A stretch of 64,000 nt of DNA from Rostratula benghalensis (taxonomy: Eukaryota; Chordata; Aves; Charadriiformes; Rostratulidae), in contig VXAI01000159.1 of assembly GCA_013399305.1 (NCBI GenBank), positions 434,001 through 498,000 on the forward strand, read 5' to 3'. The notes beneath the pieces are model-generated. The model saw only the letters and a list, made by a program, of their open reading frames with translations, had not been told where the DNA came from and did no database searches. This document shows, one piece after another, positions 11,666 through 25,273 of this stretch (within the stretch, counting starts at the first letter, position 1; each line of letters begins with the position of its first letter). Made by a program: the position numbers and the translations under genes.

Positions 11666-14600
11666 TTCTGTGATCCAGGCTCCTTCTAAGAAACGTTCTT
11701 CACAAGAACAGCCCATTCTAGAACAAGCAGTCAAACCATTCAGTAGGGCCTGGGCGAATTTGTGCAGAACAATACAAGCTATGTCTTTACTTTTAAATTA
11801 AACTCACTATGGAGTACTCAGCCACTGCATTTCTTTCCCTTTCAACAGCTTTCCACACTAAGTGCTCGGGTCTTTTCAGCTGCTCTGCCTTGTCCTCTCA
11901 GTGGAGTAGTCTGTTGGTCATATCCTTGACCTGGCCTCTCGCTGATCCCCCTGGCTTGCAGGATATTGTCAGTGACTAATGACTGTAGTAGTGCAATAAG
12001 AAAACAACAGGGAGGGAAAACACAATGAAACCATCAGTCAGTCCTCCCCCAGATGAGAGAGAGCAGCAGTTGAAAGGGTGCAGCTCCTCTGGTCCCTCTC
12101 CCTACCAAAAAGCTGCACTTCTTCAGCATTAGAGGCCATAAAATTTCCGTTGAGGTGAACCTTCCCCACCACTTTTCCTTCATACTGTATGTGTGTGGGG
12201 TTCCTGGTTTCTACATATACATAGGAAAAAAACATCTACGTATATATGTATAAATACACACATATATGGTAAACCTCAGATTCACATTTCCTTCATCCCA
12301 ACTCATCAGTATGCTTTCCAGGAGCACTTCTGATGGCAAAGCACTTGTGATGCTTTAGACTTATTAGCCCTCGCTGAACTTATGATCTTCCAGTTGAATT
12401 TTGTCAAAAAAAAAAAAAATTAAAAACCTAACTAAATTCTAGAGGTTTTATTAAAGGGTACTTTGTCAACGGTAAATGGAGCCTCCCTTCATAGAAACAA
12501 ATGTTGCAAAACAACAGGACTGTTTCCACCTATCTGTACCACTCATTTAAGAAATAAAGTAGGAAAATCAAACAGCAGTCGAAATGGACTACTGGTATTC
12601 TTTGAGTCAATTACACAGTTGGGTAAACAGAGGGATTTCAGGTTTTGCAGTAAAATTTTTAAAAAATAAGAATAATCAGTCAGTAGGGTATAAGAGAGCC
12701 AGGTCAGTTCAAGTCTTCAAATATTTATTTTGGATTGATCAGAAATATTTTATTAACCACAAGCAGATGTCTGTTTTTATCTGCAGTCCTGTCCTTTTAT
12801 TAAACCTTTTATTCTCAAGCATAAAATCCACCAAAATGAGAAGTCAAAGTCATGCTGACCAATAATCACAAAATAATGTCACATGAACAACCCCCTCAGC
12901 AGCACAGCCAGTTTATGCAGGTCCCTGATACAATTGCACCCAAAGCTTTTTCTTCTCCTTCCAACACCCATTCCCTGGATCCACTAAATTTGCATGGTTT
13001 GGTTTTTATTCACTAAAACTGGCAGCATTTCTTAGATTTGCCCCTAGAACCAAGGCTCTACCAAAAGAATGGCATCACCCTCTAGATTCTGGCCCCCACT
13101 TTTTTTATTTGCACTAAATATAGCAGTTTTGCATAGAATAGCATACTATTACACTATTTACACCATCTCTTATCTTACCACCATCTTTTATTATCTTCTA
13201 CATGTCAAAAATCTATGTGCTGAATAAATACTATACATTTGAAATTTTCTTCCCAGTTGGTCTACGTAGAAGCTTTCCTGTCCACATCCCTGAAGTCAGG
13301 ATTCCCTAAAGCAACTTTCCCACAAATAACAAAATGCTATGTTCTTCCCAAAATATGAAGTTACAGACCATAAAGTAATCAGTTTCTGGTTCTAAGGATT
13401 TGATTTTTCACAAATCACTCCAGAATTCTTTACCTCTCCTTCATCTGAATTCTTCTGATATCCTGACACTTTAGCCTCACATAAAGCTTTCTTCTTGTTT
13501 ATTTTCCACAAGATTGTTCATGGATAAGCTCAGGATGTGGAAGTCTATCTGGTTTGGCCCCTTTTCTTACCAGCTTTAGTCTTAACAAGGCCTCCATGGT
13601 AATTAATTCTTCTTAATTACAGTGTCACCAGTGCAGGGAGGGAGAGCTGCAGATCAGAAGAGTCCCAGAAAACAGTTTTCAACAGTTTTAAAGCCAAGCC
13701 ATTATTGTCACCCCAAGGAATGACCACTAGACCCGCAAGAGATTTTACATGACACAGTCCCTTTTCCACAGAATTTTAAATTAATTTAACTTAGGAAATT
13801 TCAAGTCTTAAGAGTTTTAGCAGTTAAGAAAAGGTGGCACAGATGACCTTACTCATTATCTGAGCTCCCACAAATCAGTCCCAATAAATAATAATCCCTT
13901 TTGGATAAGAAATTTGCCTAATTTAATCAATTTCACAAATGAGACTGATGCGCTTAATTGATCTTTTTCACTTCTAATATTTTCTCTGTCATTATCCTCT
14001 ACTTCTCTTCTGCCCTTTCCTGTCAACTCATCCTACAACAAGCCAGAAACGTATTTTCTTCGCAAGCAAAAAGTTCTATTCTATTATATCTCTGCATTTA
14101 AAATGGTTTCTAAGGAAAGGAGAAAGCAAACCTTGAATAAAACACACATTGACAGTGAAGTGCAGCTAAGCCATGTATTGCGTGCTGCTAGTTTTCTATA
14201 AGGCACCAGACATTAAAGTTGAACTTTTGCCTGGATGCTGTCATTTGAGCTAATCTATTTCTGCTAGGAAACATGTTGGCAGTGGCAGGTGAGGGTCTTT
14301 ATGGTCTAACTGAAATAACAATATCCCCAGCAAGGCTTTAGAGAGAAGCCAAGTATTGACCACAAGAAAAAGGAGAGAAATAGCGGATTGTAAGAGCTGA
14401 CAGGAAACGCAATTTCCCTTACCACTTAGTTCTGTATATGAAAAGGTCAGAACTACACTGCAGAATTGTTCCAAGCCTTTTATACAAAATAAATAAAAAA
14501 ATAAAAGCTGCTCTGGTTTTCTCCCCTGCAAGCATTTCAGCTCATTGTTGTAGGTAGATGAAAAATTTACTTGCATTTTTGCTAGGAGACTCTTTCTGTT

Positions 14601-17329
14601 ATACCTAAATGGTCCTTGACAGGGCCACCCATTATGGGATAGCCTTGCGCGGTTGACAACAAAAGGGGACACATATGAAGTAACTGGACCAAATCCTAAT
14701 GTAACTTCTTTCCAAATAAATCCTTTGTTCTGGCTCATTTAAGCATCACCCAAGCCTATAACATGACAAGAAGCCCTTACTTTGCCCCTGGGGTGGGGAG
14801 TGCCTTCCTTATTTTAAGTGAATCTTAGGCTGGATAACGTTTGGCCAAGGCTGCAAAAATACGTATTATTGTTCATTCATAACTATTAATAAAATTCCAT
14901 CTATTAAGTAGGAATTATGCTCTGCAGAACAATAATTTTTTCTTTCAACTTATCTGTTACACACCCAGCTGGAGTATAATCAATTAAGACAAGCCTGCTC
15001 ATATAAATGGGGCAGATACTGCTCAACAGCGTGCAGTCTCTGAGCAAAGGAACTATACACTTGTCAGGAAGAGTTATGGAAAACTGCCTTGTAAAACTAA
15101 GATGAAAAAATATTTTCGTTCAATCCAAGTCTCCCCTCTTTCTGGTTTTGGTTTGTTTGGGAGGAGGGGTTGTGCTTTAAAAGCAGGCCATCATCTCCCT
15201 TCTCATTCTCTCCACATCAAATTAGCTTTTGTTTAAATGTGTAAATATCAACCTGCTAATAAACAAATTACATACATACACATAAATTAGTTACAGCAGA
15301 CATGTAATACACATATTTGGGGTTTTGTGTGGCAAAATTGCAGCTATTTGATTTGATGCATAATTTCTTTGTCTCACAATCCAGAGGGAGTGAACCAGCA
15401 GCAATCGTTAGCCAGATTCAGAATAACACATTTCACTGCGAGCCCATTAGCTCTCTGTCCCTGACTGAGGGGAGGGGAGTATTTACCAGAGCCTCTGCAA
15501 TCCTCACAACATTTCTCCAGGCTTTTCATACTGATTATTTAAAAAATATCTGCTAGAAAAGCCAGTCTTCATACTTCACTGTTCCAGATCTTTCAGAGCT
15601 TGTTGAAATTACATGTAACACTAAAGAGTTCCCTGACAGACCTGGTTGTTATTAATTCCACAAGTTACAAATGCCAGTGGAAAAAAAATTTTTTTTCTGA
15701 ACTGGGCTGCTTGCCTTTTGAAGAAGCCAACAATCTAATACAGAGATGTAGAAAAAATTGTTGCCATCAGGAAGAATGCAATTTTACTCTAACACACATA
15801 ACAGTTTTCTTCACTGATTTCATCCTACAGCTACACACTCAAGTTTTCAGAAACACTGTGATGGGTGTTTTTTTTTTTAAAGGTACAATAGGACAGAGAT
15901 GTTTGAAGAAAAAAAACAAACATCCTATAGCAGTACTGTCAAGTAAAGCTTTTTTTTTTTTTATCTTAAGCTTGGGTTGCTCTCAGTCTATGGCCTTTTA
16001 AGTCATGAAGAACGAATGAAATAAAGCTTAACCTTAACATCTCTCAAAGGCCTCTCATTTTAAAAAAATCACATGTATTTTAGACACAGTCAAAACCTCT
16101 TTAATTTTCAGCCTAGTCATGATTTGTTTTCATATTCAAATTCCATCCAAGCATTTCAAGAAAAAGGTCCTGCAACTACACTGAACAGAGCACATTTAGA
16201 TCTCTTTGTAAATGTAGACAGAGATACTACTTAAAGTTTTCAGTTACTTGAAATGCATAAAACTTCACTAATTTAATCCAAGTGCTGAAACTGGTGAAAT
16301 AGGACCTAAATTTCAAAATCAATTTCTACTTCTCATCTGTTAAATTTCACACTTGAAGCAGGTTCTCCACTGCAGGTATTGGGAATATAATTCGAGTCAT
16401 TTACATAATTCATAGGCAACAAGGGATAGTCTTGTAAAAACACAGGCACTGCAGGAATGAAGTTTAAGGTCAGAGAAAGTAGATGTTTAAATTTGTTTCT
16501 TTCCCACAGCTGTGTTTTATATTTTTCCTACTTCAACAAAAGCCAAACAAAACCATAAAGAAATATACGTGGCATAATCACTGCCCAGAGATTCCCTGCT
16601 GCTGCTCCACAGTACTGCCACAGAAAGCCAAATACACAACAGGCACAATTATTTACATCAGCTTTTCTCCCTTTCTAGATCTTTCTTCACCTGGACAATT
16701 TTTTATTACAGCAGCTTGTTTGCAGGTAATCAAACAGGAGGGAGTTGGGATATGACTGGACACCAAGTGCACGCTCCAGTAACATCTTCAAGGGAGCCAA
16801 GCCACAGCTAAAGGATGAGATGCTCTTCCTATCACACGGCAAAGGCTACCTGCACACAGAGAAGGATGCTGTATTAAAAAGCCATTTTTGCTTTCCTCCA
16901 CCTGTCAGGAAAGTAGTTCTCAACATAAATATTACATACCTTGGTAGCTAAAGTGTTTCCTTGAGAAACCTCCTTCACCCAGCAACTTGCTTCAAAAACC
17001 ATCTCTCTAATCACACTGCCAAAATACCTATAGAGCTTTTGCTTCCTTCTTTTTTGACCTACTTAGAGCTGAAGTAGCCAACTCAAAGTTTCTTTCTCTC
17101 CTCATTTTGTTGTTTATGATGTACGTTGCCCAAAACTGCTTAAGCAAACATCAATTCATTTTTTTCCTTATCATTTGTAGAGAATTAAAAATGACATTAA
17201 TTTTCACCGGAATCTCTCAATTACAACCTATCTGGGAATCCTTCCTCTCTTCACCCAATTTTGCAGAAACTTGTTGGCCAAAGTGAAGTTAGCTAATCAT
17301 AAATATTTGACTATTGAAAAGACTGCCCG
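11666..17329. other. Unique AT-rich non-coding DNA
   Basis: No gene or dispersed repeat is recognised. The longest open frame, on the minus strand at 14250-14738 (162 codons), has no recognisable domain, and its composition (many Leu, Phe and Ser) looks like translated random DNA. A-runs or T-runs occur at about 12407-12420, 15687-15697, 15870 and 15950-15962. Pyrimidine-rich stretches and AATAAA words are frequent, as expected in AT-rich DNA, and do not mark a gene end convincingly. Confidence 0.6.
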
Positions 17330-17649
17330 TTTTCCAGGCTTCCTGCCTGCACTGAGGCGGGGTGTTTGAAGCCATCTCCCAGGGCTGCATTAATTATGCA
17401 TCACGACAGCTGCCATAGACCTGGCAGTGCCAGCTCGTTAGCCAAGGCCCTGCTGTCTGAATCCCGATTCCGGGGGTGATGCCCTGACAGCGCTGTGCCT
17501 CCAGTCTGTGCTCCATCCAGCCATTCGTTTTGACTCCAGCGCTGCTGCGGAACGCTCTGTAATCTGGACTTGGTCACGTTCACACTTCAACAACAAGATA
17601 TGCTTCATCCTAAATTTTATCAGAAAATTGTAATTTTGGAGAGCAACGG
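17330..17649. other. GC-richer unique block beside a CR1, candidate conserved element
   Basis: The block is more GC-rich than its neighbours and contains the words ttaattatgcat and cgattccgggggtgatg, CpGs, and no repeat. Short open frames on the minus strand (60 and 84 codons) overlap in different frames and match nothing I know. It ends where the plus-strand CR1 begins. A conserved regulatory element is possible but unproven. Confidence 0.25.
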
Positions 17650-18322
17650 AGGGGAAAGGGTCCTGGTAGACAGCAGGATGACGATAAGCCAAAGCTGTGC
17701 CCTTGTGGCCAAGAAGGCCAATGGCATCCTGGGGTGTATCAGAGGGGTGGTCAGTAGGTCCAGAGAGGTTCTCCTATCCCTCTTCTCTGCCCTGGTGAGA
17801 CCCCATCTGGAATATTGTGTCCAGTTCTGGGCCCCTTAGTTCAAGAAGGACAGGGAACTGCTGCGGAGATTCTACCCCTGCAGAGAGGGCTACAAAGATG
17901 ATGGAGTGGAGCATCTCCCATACGAGGCAAGGCTGAGAGAGCTGGGTCTCTTTAGCTTGGAGAAGAGGAGACTGAGGGGTGACCTCATTAATGTTTATAA
18001 ATATGTAAAGGGTGAGTGTCAGGAGGATGGAGCCAGGCTCTTCACAGTGACAGCCAATGATAGGACAAGAGGCAATGGGTACAACCTGGAACATCAGAGG
18101 TTCCACTTAAATAGAAGCAAAAGCTTGTTCACAGTGAGGGTGACAGAACACTGGAATGGGCTGCCCAGAGAGGTTGTGGAGAATCCTTCTCTGGAGACAT
18201 TCAAAACCCATCTGGATGTGTTCCCGTGTGACCTGATCTAGGTGTTCCTGCTCTGGCAGGGGGATTGGACTAGATGATCTTTCAAGGTCCCTTACAATCC
18301 CTGATATTCTGTGATTCTGTGA
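17650..18322 (+). mobile_element. CR1 LINE 3' fragment with terminal tail
   Basis: This is the clearest CR1 copy, truncated at its 5' end as is usual for CR1. The plus-strand translation gives [16 protein letters not shown] and then [15 protein letters not shown], the end of the reverse-transcriptase region. A TAG stop follows at about 17838 where the intact protein continues. Past this, 17906-18241 reads [20 protein letters not shown] and then [14 protein letters not shown], and ends [20 protein letters not shown], the standard CR1 C-terminus, with a natural stop. The 3' UTR (ggattggactagatgatc) and the terminal repeat (two ATTCTGTG units, 18305-18320) follow. It is non-coding now because it lacks ORF1, the endonuclease and most of RT and carries a premature stop. 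Confidence 0.95.
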
Positions 18323-20758
18323 ATTTTCCCACGTCTGGGTATTTTCAGGGGTTCAACTCAAAGACAATATTACAGGTGACAAAATCCCTGTCCTTGGGGC
18401 AAGGAAAGTAGTAACCATACAGAGGAGCTTCACGATAAAGCTGCTTGCACATAAGGCAAAGCTGAAAAGAAAGGACAAGGATGTGAACAGAGCTGGCAGA
18501 CCAACAACACTGCTTAATAGAATGTTAGGTGGGTGAAAGACATTTCTGGGTTTAACCCAAGGAGTAAGCGAGCACAAGATGGAACGGATGGGAGATAAAC
18601 GTTACCTACACTGTCTTGCAGGCATCAGAGTAACTACTGGTAAGGAATTACACCCACAACACCCGAGGTGAAATACACCTTGGAGACAGTCAACTACATT
18701 TGGATTCTATTGCATTACAGCAGTTCTCTACAATAATTTGTATTTACCCAAAATTGCGCTCACACAGTTCACGTGTGCTTCTCTTCTTGCAAAGCAATGG
18801 AGTCTGTTCTCCCACCACCACCTCTCTCATGGACCCAGCTTCTCCTCAGCCTCTCAGCTCTCTGTCATCATGTATTTTGTGACCTAAGTCATATGTGCTT
18901 CGGCAAGTGGAGAGGGGAAAGATGCAGCTTCACAAATAGCTGGGAGTAGCAACTCCTCAGTATTCACATATTCAGGTTGCAACATTCATTTTTATGAGCA
19001 CAAGCATCTGAGAGCCAGCAGCTGAACAGCGTTTTCTTTGAAAAGAAAAAATATTTAGGCCTTAATCCAAAAAAGCACTTAAGGATATATATAACTTCAA
19101 TTATACTGACTTCAATGGGATTACTTGTAACCGCTGTGATGGATTTGGGTGCTCATGGGCTAAATTAATATATAGTGAGTATTGCTGAACTGATCTAATT
19201 GCTGTGTGTTAATTACTAAGACATTTCAGCATTTAAATATTCAGGTTAGGACTTGCCAGTGTGATTTTTTTGCTGAACTGTTTAATGCAGACAGACAACA
19301 AACCTGCAACAGATTTTCTGATAGCAGGTAAGCAGAAACGAGCTGCCAACTTTCTACCATGCATTTAGCGTCTGAAATACATACAGCCCTTTGCCTGAAA
19401 CACTTAAAAAGTAAACGAGACCAATTGTGTATCTCTAATTCCCTGACAGAGCACATACACAGCCCCCAATAGTTTAGAAAGAGGCACTCTCACTAATTTT
19501 ACATTTAAAAGTTCTTAGTGAGCTAAAAAATCATATTTCTGCAAACACTATAAATACAAATCTAAAAACCAAAGGATGCCCCTAGCAAATAAATGCCTTT
19601 TAAAATATTTATTTTTTGCTTCTTATTTTTTGTGAAAGGAAGCAGACTAATTAAAACTATGAATCAATTCTCACAGACCAAGTGACAAGAGAGAGAACAA
19701 AAAAGCAGTCTTGTTCTTCAGATTTATTAGGTGCCTAGTTATTTACAGCAGTTATAATTTCACATAGGACCACACAAGAGGCAGATACGTCCCTAAAAAC
19801 TTCAGCTGAGCCCCCCCAGGCCTGGAAGCACGGTACAGTGACAGTGCAGTGCTGTTACCAGCCTCCTGCTTCAGATCACCTGAACTAACAGCAACTGAAA
19901 ACCCACAGATATTTTTTTTTCTAGAAATGTAGCATAACTACATACTCCAAACTTTACTTCCATCCATATTATTTGTCTCTCATGCTTCACTCACTATCCC
20001 ACCCAGACTTATGCTCAGAAATTCATTATATTCTGTTCATTCATTTACGTTCTGAATTAAATTCCAGAAAAGATACTGGAATATTTTTCCTTCTCTCTAG
20101 AATTAAACTAGTTTTAAAAGTCCTACAAAATCTAGGTGTAGAGAAATCTAGTTAAATAACTACTGCAAATTGTGCAGCAGTAACACACCAAAGTTTTCAA
20201 GCAACAATTAGACTATATTCTGGTTCAGGCAAGTGTCAAACATTTTAAAGTGCTAAACTTATTGAAGATACAGTAATGTTACTTTTCACTTTTTTTTTTT
20301 AGATATAAGGTTTTTTGTTTTTAAGATGGCTCAATGAAGGAATGCAACACAAATAGGCAAATACATGTGGTGACCAGCCCAGCTGAAATCAGCTGCCAGC
20401 AGGAACAACTGGCTCCTACCATGAGAATTGCCATCTCCTGCAGGAAACTCTTTTGGGGATTTGAATTGAGGTGGATCAAGGAGCAGGGTTCTTTCCCTCA
20501 CCCAGCCAAAATCTCTACAATTGCTTAAGTCCTTTTTACTACTAAGACCTCATTCCTTCTGAATACCATCTACTGGCTACTGTTAATACTGGCCATGGCT
20601 CTGATATCCCTGCAAGTAGTCTTATGTGGCAGCTCTTATCCAAGAGCCACTCAAAGCCATTGCTGAGGTAATATTAAATTCCCAAAGATACAATTCCACA
20701 AGTAGTTAAAAGTAGTGAAACAAATGTTGTTCTAGCACCAACACCAGCTTACTCAGTT

Positions 20759-20806
20759 ATCCACTTGGGCCATGATATAAATATCCACTTAGGTCATGAT
20801 ATAAAT
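20759..20806. repeat. 24-bp tandem duplication (two copies)
   Basis: Two adjacent 24-bp units run atccactt-ggc/agt-catgatataaat and differ at two positions. This is a simple local duplication with no evident function. Confidence 0.85.
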
Positions 20807-22748
20807 AGTCACGTATTATATTAAACCAGATAAAAAAATAAAATAAAAATCTGAGCTTGATTTTACTTATCATGGGTTTGATCGAAGTATTAACTTTCAA
20901 CTTGATATTAACAAGAGATTAATTGGTTACCTACCTTCCCCAGACACAACTAACGTAACAGACCTTTAAAAGAGTGGATCCACATTTTTTCCCAGCTGGC
21001 CTAACCTCTCTCAATTTCATCTAAAGACTTCTTTCACGTGGCACCCGTAACCTGTGGAGCAAATATCACCCCATTGATTGATCTGAACAACTTGAGTTGG
21101 CCTCGACTCTCCCCAAGTACCACGTAGACAAACTACACTCGGAGCACAACTTTCACTTCAAACCCCAGTCCTGCAGAAACACGGAGCTACAGATTATTGG
21201 TATTCTCTGCTGATAGCACAGTGCTTGCTACAGGTCATAATTATATACACAATCTGGCTTTACACCAATTAGGTCATGCAAGGCCAACAGTAGTGAAAAC
21301 AGCATAAAACTGGAATATGAAATACAAGAAGTTCCTGAAAACAGAAGAAAAACAGTTCATTTATATTTGGAAGACATAACAATACAAGCTTTTCTGCACA
21401 CTCAACCAACATTACTAACTCGTCTCGGTCAATTTCAATAGGAAAGTAGAAACAAAATATTTCATTTCCAACAATGAGCTTTCTAAACCAATGCCACACA
21501 CACATCTTTCTGTAATGTATCTTGTAGAGATTAACCTGAACCATGATCAGAATGGTCTTGATCTCAGTTAAATGCATTCTTAAAGTACTTAAAATGTACT
21601 GCTTCATCACTGATATTTTTACAAGGTTGTCAAAGAAAAATATCATTTTTCATCCTGCTTTATTTCACTTTACTTCAAGATATAGTAATTAACAAGAGTC
21701 TTTAGATGCTGGCAAAACTGTCCCTTTTGAAGTTTCTATATAGCTGTCACCCTGGAGATAAAGGCAGATTATTCCATCTTGACATTATAATTGTGAGTAC
21801 AAGATAAAAGACTGGATTAGCAACTTCATAACTCCATGCCTAGGAAAAAAAAAAAAGATCATCATGAGGTAATTTTACTTCCAGTTTTGAGGGTTTTAAG
21901 GAGTTCCTTAATGATGAAGGGAGAGAGACTATCATATCTTGAAAGTGTATGAAATGAGTTATATTCCTTTTTGAGCACTCCAGTAAAAAAATATCATCTT
22001 TTATTTATAAAATTTTACAGGAATACCAGGGTAACCATCTGACGGGGCAAATTATTCCTATCTAAATGCTGAGTACTTTTATGTGTTGTAGCTATGTTTT
22101 TTCTCATGCAATTTTGTCTTCCTTCCTCTGTAGAGAACAGGCAATGTGGAACTGAGCACATCAGAGAACTGGTTGTAGCAACTCCTCACATCTAAGGCAT
22201 CACAAAAAGGAGGAGACTGAAGATGGCTGCATCCTATGAGTTTTAGGTGGTTTTTATGGTGGAGTTCACCTCCCACCAAATGCACTGTGTCTTTCTCATA
22301 GTCAGCACAGTTAACAGAAACTTTGTGGCTAAGAATCTGAGATCTAAATCAACAGGGAAAGTTTATTGCTAATTGTCTTCTAGACATATTTCCAGTGTTT
22401 TGGTTCATGCTAATGGAACAGCACAGGATCAAATTACTTTGCACTGATCCCTTTTGTGGAAAACAGGAAAATACATCAAGGGTACAACAAAGGTACAGGA
22501 CAGAACTCAGAGATAAAAAGTAAGTGATAACAAGAAATGTTTCATGGGCCCACTAGCTAGAGGAGCCACAGAAAGAGTTACAATCTCCCATTGCAACAGA
22601 ATGACATGGGAAGTGGGGTTCAAAATCTGACTGAAGAGTCTGAATCTCAGCAAACATGAATGCTGGAAATAATTCAGCAGGGCTGACCAGAAGGGTAAGG
22701 AAGCCTCTCCAAAGCAAGAAATCACTCAAAGCTGGGGCAGCAATCAAT

Positions 22749-22787
22749 TAAAAAAAAACAAAAAAAACAAAAAAACAAAAAAACCCC
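22749..22787. repeat. A-rich simple repeat (A7-9 C)n
   Basis: Runs of seven to nine A separated by single C and ending in CCCC. It resembles the A-rich low-complexity tracts common in vertebrate introns. No transposon body lies beside it, so it is not clearly a retroposon tail. Confidence 0.75.
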
Positions 22788-24805
22788 ACATCAGATTTAA
22801 AAAGCAATTAACCTAAAACCAAGAGAAAAAAAAAGTTGACTGTTCTAGCAATATCCCTTGGTATAATTACGTCCTATCACTGTGAGAGAGGACAGTTTCT
22901 GAACAACATGCTGTTCATTTCAGGCTTCAGTTAGTTACAAGAGGCCCACCTAAAAAAGTAAAATTGTAAACGAGAAAATTGGTTCTGTTGTACCTCAAAC
23001 CAGGACAGCCACCCATTTTGCTTAAGTAAATTTTAACGGATTTCTAAAAGTTCTGTATCGTATTTCTGATAATTCTTAAATATTAATGAACTCGTGTCTG
23101 TAATTTGTAACACATACTACTGGTGCCATTACTTAGCCACACAGAGCTGTAAGAATTACGAATGGCTAGTTGAGATCTGAGACTGGAGGCCTCTGTAGGC
23201 TGCTGGTGTGGGGCTGTGACTCAAGTGAGCATAAGCCACACCTCAAAGAAGCCATTGTCAGATCTGCTGTGAGATAATCTTCATACTGTCAGCTTCAAGA
23301 AGTCAAGAATCTGAACCAGGGTGGAACCTCAGCTCCTTCCTTTTTCCCACCAGCACAGACATAGGCACGTTTGCCAGGGCTAAGGGAGAATTCCCGATTC
23401 TGATGCCTCTGGTTTGTCCATTCTGTCATCCAGTGCCATTGTTAAACTTCTATTTCTGTCAATCCTACACATTTCATGACCACCGATTACCTTTCTAAAA
23501 TCCTGAAAAGGAAATTCTCCCTCATGGCAGGAAGATTAGTAACATTTTAATTTATGAATTAGTTTTACAGCACCCTTACAAAGAAGAGGAAGAAAAGAGT
23601 ATCAGAAACAATGCACTGTTAGAAAGCATGTGTCCTAATTCTGTAGTATTCCTTGAAATGTTAATGAAATTACTGGCAGGCAGTGGTGTACCCATTACTA
23701 TCGTATGATAGCACCAGACAGAAATGAACGAGACTGCTTAACACTGGTTTTAATTTTTTTAAATATCTTCTTAAGAAGCAGGTGTCAAATTACAAACTCA
23801 ATCAGAAAAAATGTGTGTTTTCCTTGAAGATTTATTAATATAAAAGTAAACACTTAGAAGAACCTAGTATGATTTCTGGGGCTTTTCAGAAAAAAATTAA
23901 GATATTGTAGAAACAAAAAGATAAGTACTTCCAAATAAGGAAGCACTTAGCATTTTAAAGTGCTATACAGCTTGTGAAGAACCTCTCATCTGTAAGTGCA
24001 TCATTCTTATCCACTAGGTTAACTCAAGCTGCTGCTATATTGGCAGCAAGTCTACGAAGACCACGAGAAGTACTACTCCTTCGGTGAAGGACTCATTCTT
24101 GGGTTGTTGTTAATAGTTGTGATTAAAGTTTTTTTGAGGTTTTCTGTTTAATTAAAAATGTAGGAGCAAGAGAAGAGTGGAAAGGACTCAGCATTATCCT
24201 ATGACAATGTCACATAAATGTAATTCCTGTCCATATTCCATTTCTAAACCAAGCCGACAGCCAGGCTTAGCAGCCACTGAAATCAGTTCAGTCCTTACTC
24301 TAAGGCTCAGGGGAGTTTAAAACCCGAGGAAAAGACTCAGGCCAAGGCACCCTCATCATAATGAGCAACCTGCACTTTGGTCTGAAACTCCTGACAGATG
24401 AAGGTTTTTTTTACAAGATACATGAGGTCATCCATCAGGAGATGCAAGAAAGGGTAGTTATGGAAGGTGAGGCCACACGCCCCACTCCCTGCAAAGAAAT
24501 TACCTGTCATTGCTATATCCAGCCCAAGCAGCGGCTGTGCAGCTGGAGACCAGGGGCTGGGGTTTCATCTGACAGGCTGAAACACTCAGAAACATGAGCA
24601 AATGAGGACAGCCATGTATTTTCTCCTCACCACTGGTAAATCTCATTATCCTGAGGCTTTTGCTCCACTGCCACAATTTACTTCCTAGAAGGGCTGATTT
24701 CAGAAGCTTAAACAGCCTCTGCAGTTCCTCATAAAAACTCAAGTAATCAGCAAAGCCAATTCCCTTCAGCCAAAAGGGTTTGTTTGTTGGGGTTTTTTTT
24801 AACAC

Positions 24806-24821
24806 GGGGGGGGGGGGGGGG
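24806..24821. repeat. Poly-G run (G16)
   Basis: Sixteen consecutive G follow a T8 run and an AACAC linker. Such a tract can fold as a quadruplex and is prone to length errors in sequencing, so the exact count may be unreliable. Confidence 0.9.
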
Positions 24822-25273
24822 ATATCTTCCCATACTGTCAAAATATTTTGACATCTTCCAGATTAAAATAGGTCAATTTTTCAGTCAGCAACAACCCTTC
24901 TATTTTCAGTTGCAGAACTTGCCTTCCAACGCTTCTTGTAACAGACGTGCTCTCCACTCTGCAGCTTCTGACCTTCTGCAGCTCACAGGATGACACTGGA
25001 CTAATCCTTCTTGTTGTGGCCTCCAGCAGCCCCGATGCCAGCCAAGACACAGCAGCAAGTTCTGTCACTTCCCACAGCACTCACACATGCTCACGTGCTA
25101 CAGAGACTTATCTAGAAAGATTACTCTGATTGCAGTGGTATGAGGAGCTTCTGTCTGGGGAATCCCCATCAGTGGGGAATCGGGAGCTTTTCAGCCCCTT
25201 CAGGCTTGTAAAGAGACTGGACTAATGAAGAAATTCTGATCCAATGTCTTATTACTGCTCTGTTAAAGAATGT

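Larger units (their letters stand above)
18323..25273. other. Unique AT-rich non-coding DNA
   Basis: No gene or dispersed repeat is recognised. Open frames reach 125 codons (minus strand, 21269-21646) without any known domain. The stretch contains a 24-bp tandem duplication at 20759-20806, an A-rich tract with interspersed C at 22749-22787 and a G16 run at 24806-24821. Frames at 24361-25129 overlap on both strands and are not convincing exons. Confidence 0.55.

Noticed and set aside
14250..14738. Minus-strand open frame of 162 codons
   Set aside because: No recognisable domain, composition like random AT-rich DNA, and a rough estimate ((61/64)^160 times some thousands of frames) gives a few such frames by chance in 64 kb.
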